Assembly (NCBI GenBank): GCA_910586315.1
Contig: CAJUIP010000059.1
Coordinates: 1-15,046 of the forward strand
Direction of reading: 5' to 3'
Length of the DNA stretch: 15,046 nt
From: an uncultured Lachnospiraceae bacterium
Lineage (GTDB): Bacteria > Bacillota > Clostridia > Lachnospirales > Lachnospiraceae
A model generated the notes under the pieces. The model was given only the letters and a program-made list of their open reading frames with translations. It did not search any database and was not told where the DNA came from. Below, in pieces: positions 7,075-12,144 of the stretch (positions are counted from its first letter, which is position 1; each line of letters starts with the position of its first letter). The translations under genes were made by a program, and so were the position numbers.

Positions 7075-7105
7075 ATTATACATGAAATACCCATTTTTTA
7101 ACAGA
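7075..7105 (-). promoter_or_regulatory. Putative promoter of the cell-wall protein gene
   Basis: A perfect minus-strand TATAAT is at 7080-7075. The -35 at a 17-base spacing (TGTTAA) is weak. The predicted start is near 7068, about 100 bases before the TTG codon. Confidence 0.45.
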
Positions 7106-7140
7106 TGTTTTTTATAATTTCGATAATCGCTCAGCCTTGC

Positions 7141-7205
7141 GAAGATTCCGGGCGAAAAATGTGCTGAAAGCTTATTTTCAAACGTGTGTTTTACCCGGAA
7201 TCTTC
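7141..7205. repeat. Long-loop inverted repeat of unknown role
   Basis: GAAGATTCCGGG (7141-7152) and CCCGGAATCTTC (7194-7205) are a perfect 12-bp inverted repeat with a 41-base interval that itself can pair weakly (TGAAA ... TTTTCA). No T-run follows in either direction, so it is not an ordinary terminator. It lies between the divergent promoters of the cell-wall protein gene and nrdR. Confidence 0.6.
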
Positions 7206-7290
7206 ATAAGGAAGACGCTGCCGTGTTATATGCCCATTTAAGATTGCCTGCGGCAATGGGGGCAAAGCATAATTTGGAACGGCAAAAGGC

Positions 7291-7320
7291 TTGCCAGAAG
7301 CACAGGGATTATGATAAAAT
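7291..7320 (+). promoter_or_regulatory. Putative sigma-A promoter of nrdR
   Basis: TTGCCA (7291-7296), an 18-base spacer and TAAAAT (7315-7320) lie about 90 bases before the nrdR start. Just upstream, ATTGCC-TGC-GGCAAT can form a small hairpin near 7250. I do not see a clear NrdR-box pair here. Confidence 0.45.
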
Positions 7321-7409
7321 AACGTAATAGTTCAAGCCCATAATTGTTCAGAGGATACTTAAATGGCTGCGAAATAGCGGTAAAAAGCAAAGCTCAGAAG
7401 GAGGTATAT

Positions 7410-7865
7410 ATGAAATGTCCATTCTGTAATGCGTCAGATACCAAGGTGATAGACTCCAGACCGGCAGACGACAACAGCTCCATAAGGCGCCGCCGCCAGT
7501 GTGAGCAGTGCGGAAAACGGTTCACCACATACGAAAAATTAGAGACCATGCCCCTTATGATCATCAAAAAAGATGATTCCAGAGAAACCTATGACCGTTC
7601 AAAGGTGGAGAAAGGGATTCTGCTTTCCTGTCACAAGCGGCCGGTTTCGTCCCAGCAGATCAGAACTATGATTGATGAGATTGAAAATCAGATTTTCAGC
7701 ATGGAAGAGAAGGAAGTTCTGGCCTCTGTGATAGGGGAGCTTGTGATGAAGAAACTAAAGGATGTGGATGAGGTGGCGTATGTGCGTTTCGCTTCTGTAT
7801 ACCGGGAATTCAAAGATGTCAATGCGTTCATGGAAGAGCTGGCTAAATTTTTAAATAATAAGTAG
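7410..7865 (+). CDS. nrdR: Transcriptional repressor NrdR
   Basis: NrdR is the zinc/ATP-cone repressor of ribonucleotide reductase genes; it senses ATP/dATP and so ties dNTP supply to demand. The 151-aa product shows the N-terminal zinc ribbon C3-P-F-C6 ... C31-E-Q-C34, the signature segment VIDSRPADD and IRRRRQCEQCGKRFTTYE, and an ATP-cone domain from about residue 49 (MIIKKDDSRETYDRSKVEKG) to 139. The length matches the family. AAGGAGG (7397-7403) seven bases before ATG 7410 fixes this start; a longer frame from 7344 lacks a ribosome site and would add residues before the zinc ribbon. The stop TAG overlaps the ribosome site of yqeG, so the two genes are very likely cotranscribed and translationally coupled. 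Confidence 0.97.
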   Translation: MKCPFCNASDTKVIDSRPADDNSSIRRRRQCEQCGKRFTTYEKLETMPLMIIKKDDSRETYDRSKVEKGILLSCHKRPVSSQQIRTMIDEIENQIFSMEEKEVLASVIGELVMKKLKDVDEVAYVRFASVYREFKDVNAFMEELAKFLNNK

Positions 7866-7874
7866 GAGCCTCGC

Positions 7875-8393
7875 ATGCTGGAAAAATTTTATCCTGACAG
7901 ATATCTGGACAGTGCGTATCAAATCCCATTTGAAGAATTATATAAAAAAGGCTATCGGGGCATTATATTTGACGTGGATAATACTCTGGTTCCCCACGGA
8001 GCTCCGGCTGACGGGCAGTCTGTGAAGCTTTTTGAAAGACTCCGGGAACTGGGCTTTTCTACCTGTATTCTTTCCAATAATAAAGAGCCGCGGGTGGCGC
8101 CCTTTGCAAAAAAGGTGAACAGTCCGTATATTTATAAGGGTAAAAAGCCCTCGGTGAGGGGCTATGAAAGGGCTATGAAGGTTATGGGGACCAGCCGGGA
8201 AACGACATTTTTTGTGGGTGACCAGCTGTTTACCGATGTGTGGGGGGCCAATCGGGTCGGTCTGCACAGCATTCTGGTGAAGCCAATTAATCCCAAAGAG
8301 GAGATTCAGATCGTTCTTAAGCGGTATCTGGAGGCAGTGGTACTGTGGTTTTATATTAACGGGAAGAAGAGAAAACACAGCGGCCGGGGGTAA
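7875..8393 (+). CDS. yqeG: YqeG family HAD-IIIA phosphatase
   Basis: This 172-aa HAD-superfamily hydrolase has motif I FDVDNTL (D33 nucleophile, D35 acid/base), motif II ILSNN (S67), the motif III lysine region GKKPS (K90/K91) and motif IV VGDQLFTD (D116, D121), all typical of the YqeG/subclass IIIA group. The family resembles phosphatidylglycerophosphate phosphatases but the B. subtilis member has no settled substrate. The C-terminal 30 residues (RYLEAVVLWFYINGKKRKH) are amphipathic and basic, compatible with membrane contact. AGGAG (7864-7868) overlaps the nrdR stop and lies six bases before ATG 7875. Confidence 0.93.
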   Translation: MLEKFYPDRYLDSAYQIPFEELYKKGYRGIIFDVDNTLVPHGAPADGQSVKLFERLRELGFSTCILSNNKEPRVAPFAKKVNSPYIYKGKKPSVRGYERAMKVMGTSRETTFFVGDQLFTDVWGANRVGLHSILVKPINPKEEIQIVLKRYLEAVVLWFYINGKKRKHSGRG

Positions 8394-8446
8394 TGTAAAA
8401 TGGGCATATGCTGTTACCGCCTGTAAATGATTTTTGCAAAAAATGG

Positions 8447-8475
8447 TTGAAAACCGATGGATTATAGTATAGAAT
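8447..8475 (+). promoter_or_regulatory. Sigma-A promoter of efp
   Basis: TTGAAA (8447-8452), a 17-base spacer and TAGAAT (8470-8475) lie about 60 bases before the efp start codon. It gives efp its own promoter in addition to any read-through from nrdR-yqeG; no terminator is seen between yqeG and efp. Confidence 0.6.
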
Positions 8476-8536
8476 AGGATAGAATTAGCCATTAGCGTGA
8501 AAAAGATATAATCAGATTTAAGGAGGAATATCATTT

Positions 8537-9094
8537 ATGGTATCTGCGGGTGATTTTAGAAATGGCGTTACACTTGAGATTGATGGACAGGTAGTACAGA
8601 TTTTGGAATTCCAGCACGTAAAACCGGGTAAGGGTGCTGCTTTCGTTAGAACTAAGTTAAAAAATGTCATTAACGGCGGTGTAGTAGAGAGAACGTTCCG
8701 TCCCACAGAGAAATTCCCGGCAGCAAGAATTGACCGTGTGGACATGCAGTATTTATATGCAGATGGCGATCTGTACAATTTTATGGATACGAATACTTAC
8801 GAGCAGGTTGCTTTAAACAAGGAAATTGTGGGAGATGCATTAAAGTTCGTGAAGGAGAATGAGACAGTTAAGGTGTGCTCCTATAACGGAAGCGTATTTT
8901 CCGTAGAGGCTCCCTTATTCGTTGAGCTGGAAATTACAGATACAGAACCGGGCTTTAAGGGCGATACCGCAACAGGAGCTACCAAGCCGGCTACCGTTGA
9001 GACTGGCGCACAGATTAATGTTCCGTTATTTGTAAACCAGGGCGATAAAGTTAAGATTGATACGCGTACTGGTGAGTATCTGTCCAGAGCTTAA
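8537..9094 (+). CDS. efp: Translation elongation factor P
   Basis: EF-P enters stalled ribosomes between the P and E sites and speeds peptide bond formation at polyproline stretches. The 185-aa product has the three expected domains: KOW-like (about 1-63, MVSAGDFRNGVTLEIDGQVV), OB (about 67-128) and a C-terminal OB (about 130-185, with the family signature near GATKPATVETGAQINVPLFV). The domain I tip is PGKG with K32, the lysine position modified in many bacteria (5-aminopentanolyl in B. subtilis, beta-lysyl in E. coli). No modification enzyme is present in the window. AAGGAGG (8520-8526) lies ten bases before ATG 8537. Two terminators in series follow. Confidence 0.98.
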   Translation: MVSAGDFRNGVTLEIDGQVVQILEFQHVKPGKGAAFVRTKLKNVINGGVVERTFRPTEKFPAARIDRVDMQYLYADGDLYNFMDTNTYEQVALNKEIVGDALKFVKENETVKVCSYNGSVFSVEAPLFVELEITDTEPGFKGDTATGATKPATVETGAQINVPLFVNQGDKVKIDTRTGEYLSRA

Positions 9095-9106
9095 TAGAAG
9101 GATGAC

Positions 9107-9131
9107 TGTGTGAAAAAGCGCACACTTTTTT
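9107..9131 (+). terminator. First efp terminator
   Basis: TGTGTG (9107-9112) pairs with CGCACA (9119-9124), one of the pairs being G-U, followed by a C and six Ts (9126-9131). It starts about 13 bases after the efp stop. Confidence 0.7.
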
Positions 9132-9153
9132 GCAGAGGAAAAGGAAAAGGCAG

Positions 9154-9195
9154 AGGTTCCGTGGGCTTACACAAGCGGGTTCATGGGACCTTTTT
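9154..9195 (+). terminator. Second efp terminator
   Basis: AGGTTCCGTG (9154-9163) pairs with CATGGGACCT (9182-9191) with two G-U pairs. An inner GCTT-ACAC-AAGC extends the fold, and Ts run from 9191 to 9195. It backs up the terminator 25 bases upstream and insulates the GNAT genes from the strongly expressed efp. Confidence 0.7.
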
Positions 9196-9206
9196 GTATT
9201 TTCAGG

Positions 9207-9300
9207 CGGGATAAAAAGGAAAGAAGAAAAGGAAAATAAAAGGAGAAGCAGAGAAGGAAAATAAAGAAGGGAAAACCGGGAGGCAAGGGGGAGGAGACAG
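9207..9300 (+). other. Polypurine tract before the GNAT gene
   Basis: Nearly all of this stretch of about 90 bases is A or G (repeated AAAGGAAAAGAAGG-type blocks), with only scattered T and C. It ends in the ribosome site GGAGGAG (9290-9296) of the acetyltransferase gene. I see no promoter consensus here; the promoter of the next gene is therefore unknown. The tract would give an unstructured leader rich in Shine-Dalgarno-like words. Confidence 0.6.
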
Positions 9301-9301
9301 T

Positions 9302-10258
9302 ATGGAGATTGTGGATTTTCAGGCGGAGCATGCAGAGGCGGCGATGCGGGTTCTCAATGAGAATTACCAGGCTGAGAAAAGACATGTTCCGGTTTTGCCA
9401 AAGCTTCATATGGATGCAGAGCTGATGCGCTCCATGGCCGGAAATCATCTTGGCGTGGCGGCTTTTGAAGGGGAACGGATGTTGGGGTTTTTGACATGTA
9501 AGGGGCCCTTCAATGCCTTTGGAATCCCGGGAGTGAGGGGAGTTTTTTCTCCGCTTCATGGAAACGGGGCGGTTTTGGAGGGGCGCGACACGATCTATGC
9601 CCGCATGTATCAGTCCGCCGCGGAAAAATGGGCGGCGGCCGGGGCGGCCAGCCATGCGGTTTGCTTTTTTGCTCATGATGAGATTTTAAGGGAGATGTTT
9701 TATCAGTACGGCTTTGGACTCAGGACGGTGGACGCGGTCTGGAATATGGAGGGAATTCATGTGCAGGCGCCGGATAAGAATGTGAGTTTCCGGGAACTTC
9801 GGCAGAGGGAATTTTCCCTGGCCTACCCCTTTTACCAAAGAATCAGTGAGCATTTAAGGGAAAGCCCCGCCTTTTTTTGGCATCCGCCAAAAGGGCTGGA
9901 GGAGTTTTTAGGAGACGCAAAGGCGCAGGGGGATCGTTTTTTCGTGGCAGAGGTAAAGGGAATAGCAGCGGCCTGCTATATGGTTTCGAAAGAAGGGGAG
10001 AGCTTTGTCTCCGGTGTCTCCGATATGTTAAACATTTGCGGCGCCTACTGCCTTTCGGAGTACCGGGGGAGGAACATTGCCGGGGGGCTTTTGGGCTTTG
10101 TGGCAGAGACTCTTAAAAATGAGGGAGTTTCTCTTCTGGGGGTGGACTACGAGAGTTTCAATCCGGCGGCGCGGGGCTTCTGGCCGAAATATTTCACGCC
10201 GTATACCAACGGGGTAGTGAGGAGGATTGATGAATGCGCTATAATTGGGCAAGGTTAA
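9302..10258 (+). CDS. GNAT-family N-acetyltransferase with two GNAT-like halves
   Basis: The protein is 318 aa, about twice a single GNAT domain, and appears to hold two GNAT-like units. The C-terminal half carries a clear acetyl-CoA pyrophosphate-binding motif, YRGRNIAGGLL at 254-264, followed by VSLLGVDYESFNPAARGFW (276-294), the usual 'N..A..fy' end of the fold. The N-terminal half (about 1-150) ends in MFYQYGFGLR, a typical GNAT tail, but lacks an obvious R/QxxGxG/A motif and may be structural only. The substrate cannot be read from the sequence. GGAGGAG lies six bases before ATG 9302. The base composition is more GC-rich than the immunity array. A 115-base gap separates it from the next GNAT gene on the same strand. 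Confidence 0.85.
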   Translation: MEIVDFQAEHAEAAMRVLNENYQAEKRHVPVLPKLHMDAELMRSMAGNHLGVAAFEGERMLGFLTCKGPFNAFGIPGVRGVFSPLHGNGAVLEGRDTIYARMYQSAAEKWAAAGAASHAVCFFAHDEILREMFYQYGFGLRTVDAVWNMEGIHVQAPDKNVSFRELRQREFSLAYPFYQRISEHLRESPAFFWHPPKGLEEFLGDAKAQGDRFFVAEVKGIAAACYMVSKEGESFVSGVSDMLNICGAYCLSEYRGRNIAGGLLGFVAETLKNEGVSLLGVDYESFNPAARGFWPKYFTPYTNGVVRRIDECAIIGQG

Positions 10259-10373
10259 GAAAGTCAGGGATTTTACGGAAAGCAGGGTGGCGGCCGTAAA
10301 GCCGGCAGAGCTTTTGGAACGAATCTGAGGATCGGCGACGGATGATTATGGGAAAGATAAGGAGGACTGTGCA

Positions 10374-10943
10374 ATGGAAGTACAGGTAAGAAAGCTTACG
10401 AAAGAGATGGCGGACGCATATTTGAGGTTTTTTGACCAGGATGCTTTTTCAGATCATGTGGAATGGTCTGCCTGCTATTGTCTTGAGAGTCATTTGTGCA
10501 AAGAGGAAAATGAACGCCTGAAAGCGAAAGAGGAGCGGCGTCAAAAGGCAAAGGAGCTCATTGAAAGCGGCATCATGAGCGGATATTTGGTGTATGAGGG
10601 GGACCATGTGGTCGGGTGGTGCAATGCAGGGGAGAAAGACAGGTATGCACCGCTCTGCGGCAATAAAGAATACATGGCCGAAGACGGTGCGGATGGACGG
10701 ATCATGGCGGTATACTGCATAGATATTGCTCCGGGATACCGGGGAAAAGGAATTGCCAGTCTGGTGATGGAACGGGTTCTGCGGGATGCAAAGGAGGAAG
10801 GGTACCAGTATGTGGAAGGGTATCCTTTTGCGGACCGGGAGCGGAAATACCAGTACCGGGGGCCGGTCCGGCTGTACGAAAAGTACGGGTTTGAGATGTG
10901 CCGGACAGGAGAACGTGTTTGTGTTATGAGGAAACGCATATAA
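10374..10943 (+). CDS. GNAT-family N-acetyltransferase, 189 aa
   Basis: This is a single-domain GNAT with motif A PGYRGKGIASLVMERVL at 120-136 and the preceding beta strand MAVYCIDIA. The C-terminal part has VRLYEKYGFEMCRT (165-178). The Cys-containing EWSACYCLESHLCKEENE segment (30-47) and a long charged helix (about 42-62) precede the fold. Conserved Cys and Trp residues (W31, C34, C36) resemble those of GNATs of Clostridia annotated only at superfamily level; the substrate is unknown. AAGGAGG (10360-10366) lies seven bases before ATG 10374. A strong terminator follows 30 bases after the stop. It may be cotranscribed with the upstream GNAT gene, since no terminator is seen between them. Confidence 0.88.
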   Translation: MEVQVRKLTKEMADAYLRFFDQDAFSDHVEWSACYCLESHLCKEENERLKAKEERRQKAKELIESGIMSGYLVYEGDHVVGWCNAGEKDRYAPLCGNKEYMAEDGADGRIMAVYCIDIAPGYRGKGIASLVMERVLRDAKEEGYQYVEGYPFADRERKYQYRGPVRLYEKYGFEMCRTGERVCVMRKRI

Positions 10944-10974
10944 ATATAGAAAAAACACATAGATATTGAAAAAT

Positions 10975-11018
10975 ATAGTGCGGAGCTGTTTTATGATTGC
11001 AGCTTCGCACTATTTTTT
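10975..11018 (+). terminator. Strong intrinsic terminator after the GNAT pair
   Basis: A 14-bp stem, ATAGTGCGGAGCTG (10975-10988) with CAGCTTCGCACTAT (11000-11013) and one G-U pair, has an 11-base loop and is followed by six Ts (11013-11018). Confidence 0.95.
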
Positions 11019-11026
11019 GTTTTATA

Positions 11027-11079
11027 GGAAAGACCTTGTTCCGTTACTATATAAAAATGAGATGGAAGAAGGTCTTTCC
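11027..11079. repeat. Perfect 11-bp inverted repeat, unknown role
   Basis: GGAAAGACCTT (11027-11037) and AAGGTCTTTCC (11069-11079) are perfectly complementary with a 31-base interval. There is no U-tract on either side. It lies just after the GNAT terminator and about 85 bases past the 3' end of the minus-strand Xre gene, so it may help end that transcript or be a remnant of a mobile element. Confidence 0.5.
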
Positions 11080-11163
11080 CACGAAATAAAAAGTACTTCG
11101 TATATGAATGTATTCGGATGCGAAGAGGAAATCTGGCGCAAGAGAGCTTTTTTAAAGGTATCA

Positions 11164-11457
11164 TTACGGAATCGTATTTCTGGTGGACAGAAAATAGTTG
11201 ATTAATTGCTGCAGCAGAAGAACCTCCCTGTCATTCAATTCAGAAATATCCAGAGTTGCGCTGCCCTTGAGTCCCAACAGAAAATCTGTGGAAACGTGAA
11301 ACAGGCGGGCAACATCTACTAAGAGGGCAGTGGAGGGGACCGAAATTCCCATTTCCCATGAATTGACAGCGCTGCGGGTAACATTGAGCTTTTTTGCTAA
11401 AGCGGACTGGGTCATACTGTTTTGTTCACGAAGTAATTTAATACGATTAGCAACCAT
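11164..11457 (-). CDS. Xre-family HTH transcriptional regulator
   Basis: This is a 97-aa cro/C1-type DNA-binding protein. The helix-turn-helix covers residues 5-60: RIKLLREQNSMTQSALAKKL, then NVTRSAVNSWEMGISVPSTA and LLVDVARLFHVSTDFLLGL, the usual five-helix pattern with the 'S.WE.G...P' recognition region. The short C-terminal tail (65-97) is helical and could dimerise. AAGGAG (11469-11464) six bases before ATG 11457 selects this start; the longer frame from 11493 has no ribosome site. The gene is divergent from the 51-aa membrane protein and kinase genes. A 13-bp motif lies in its own promoter and next to the divergent promoter, which suggests it represses itself and the kinase operon. Confidence 0.9.
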   Translation of the reverse strand: MVANRIKLLREQNSMTQSALAKKLNVTRSAVNSWEMGISVPSTALLVDVARLFHVSTDFLLGLKGSATLDISELNDREVLLLQQLINYFLSTRNTIP

Positions 11458-11482
11458 AGGCAACTCCTTTCTCATGCATAGT

Positions 11483-11512
11483 AATATATTCAAAATGATA
11501 TTGCATTATCAA
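11483..11512 (-). promoter_or_regulatory. Promoter and operator-like palindrome of the Xre gene
   Basis: The minus strand has -35 TTGATA (11512-11507), an 18-base spacer and -10 TATATT (11488-11483). Overlapping the -35 and spacer is a near-perfect palindrome TGATA-t-TGCA-t-TATCA (11497-11512). The word TCAAAATGATATT (11490-11502) recurs at 11775-11787. Confidence 0.55.
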
Positions 11513-11529
11513 AAAGATTTAATAATATG

Positions 11530-11770
11530 ACGAATTTATGTGAAAACTGTTGGGAGTCTTCGATAAATATTCATAAAATTATACCCTTCCGGGTATCCCA
11601 CAACGTATCTCTGTAAACTGGATGCCCGACTTTCGCCAAACGGCAGAGTGTAGGCGATGCGAAAACACAGCAGCCGCAGGGATAGTCCGCCGTTAGAAGG
11701 TTTTGAATGGTTGTATGCAACGAAACAGAACAGTATTTAAGGCGAGTTATACTAGGTAACTGCAATTATA
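11530..11770. other. Structured non-coding stretch between the divergent promoters
   Basis: About 240 bases hold no convincing gene; a 64-codon minus-strand frame (11571-11765) has no ribosome site and looks like chance. The stretch contains a perfect hairpin ATACCC-TTCC-GGGTAT (11581-11596), a shorter TCGCC ... GGCGA pairing (about 11633-11658) and a CTAG at 11752-11755. It is more GC-rich than the AT-rich promoter sequence on both sides, which suggests an inserted piece or a structured RNA, but I cannot assign it. Confidence 0.35.
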
Positions 11771-11774
11771 AAAA

Positions 11775-11821
11775 TCAAAATGATATTTAAAATTGACAAC
11801 AGTGCAAACATTGCTTATAAT
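11775..11821 (+). promoter_or_regulatory. Consensus sigma-A promoter with upstream operator-like motif
   Basis: Perfect TTGACA (11793-11798), a 17-base spacer and perfect TATAAT (11816-11821) predict an RNA start near 11828. The motif TCAAAATGATATT (11775-11787) ends five bases before the -35, and TCAA ... TTGA flank it as a loose palindrome. A full-consensus promoter is normally held in check by a repressor; the adjacent Xre protein is the natural candidate. Confidence 0.85.
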
Positions 11822-11877
11822 GGATGGAAGGATAATATCGTGGACGACAACAAGTCCTATGGGAGATGGTAAAAATT

Positions 11878-12033
11878 ATGGGTTTGCCGAGTTGTGAAAC
11901 TTTGTTTTGGGGAGGTGTCGCGGTGGCAGGCGCGGCTGTTTTTTTGATGGCTGCCTGCTGCGTGATCTTTTATGTCTCAGGGAAAAAGCTTAAAAAGCGT
12001 CTGGAGGAAGAATATGGGAAGCCATACTGCTAG
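11878..12033 (+). CDS. Small single-pass membrane protein, 51 aa, ahead of the kinase gene
   Basis: ATG 11878 opens 51 codons ending in TAG 12031-12033. GGGAGATGG (11861-11869) serves as ribosome site. The product starts MGLPSCETLFWGG, has one strong membrane helix at about residues 9-33 (VAVAGAAVFLMAACCVIFYV) and a basic/acidic tail SGKKLKKRLEEEYGKPYC that should face the cytoplasm by the positive-inside rule. It is the first gene after the consensus promoter and sits 111 bases before the kinase gene, so it is probably its operon partner: a scaffold, a regulator or a docking peptide for the kinase (inference). Its stop codon lies inside the left CTAG of element C. Confidence 0.75.
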   Translation: MGLPSCETLFWGGVAVAGAAVFLMAACCVIFYVSGKKLKKRLEEEYGKPYC

Positions 12034-12108
12034 AGCGTGTCTGAAAATTCAATTTCCCACAAACTACGACGCGCATCTGACGGAAAATAATTTTCAGACA
12101 CGCTCTAG
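12030..12108. mobile_element. MITE-like element C with perfect 20-bp terminal inverted repeats
   Basis: This is a 79-bp element. CTAGAGCGTGTCTGAAAATT (12030-12049) and its exact reverse complement (12089-12108) enclose 39 bases of non-coding sequence. Both ends are CTAG, as in elements A and B, but the arms differ, so it is another family or subfamily. The left CTAG contains the stop codon of the 51-aa gene. The RNA would form a 20-bp hairpin between that gene and the kinase gene without a U-tract, so read-through into the kinase remains possible. The ends resemble those of DNA-transposon insertion sequences that duplicate CTAG/YTAR targets (IS5-type behaviour), but the parent element is not identified. 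Confidence 0.8.
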
Positions 12109-12144
12109 AGAGGGCTGGCTGTCCATGGAAACGGAGGGAAGAGA

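Noticed and set aside
7344..7409. Upstream ATG extending nrdR by 22 residues.
   Set aside because: No ribosome site there; AAGGAGG before 7410 and the MKCPFC start of the family support the shorter form.
8537..9094. Search for an EF-P-modifying enzyme near efp.
   Set aside because: None of the neighbouring genes resembles EpmA, EpmB or EarP, so no modification pathway can be claimed from this window.
9167..9676. 169-aa minus-strand frame opposite the GNAT gene.
   Set aside because: Low-complexity Phe/Leu/Ser product of the antisense polypurine tract, overlapping a well-supported GNAT gene.
10966..11205. 79-aa plus-strand frame after the GNAT gene.
   Set aside because: Its start lies inside the terminator hairpin and it runs into the 3' end of the opposite-strand Xre gene; no ribosome site.
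11458..11493. Upstream ATG extending the Xre regulator by 12 residues.
   Set aside because: AAGGAG is correctly spaced only from ATG 11457, and the longer form would begin inside the predicted promoter.
11571..11765. 64-aa minus-strand frame in the divergent intergenic region.
   Set aside because: No ribosome site and no recognisable domain; better treated as structured non-coding sequence.
11840..11872. GTG-initiated 10-codon leader peptide (VDDNKSYGRW) before the 51-aa gene.
   Set aside because: Its ribosome site would lie at the very 5' end of the predicted RNA, there is no run of regulatory codons, and no attenuator hairpin follows.
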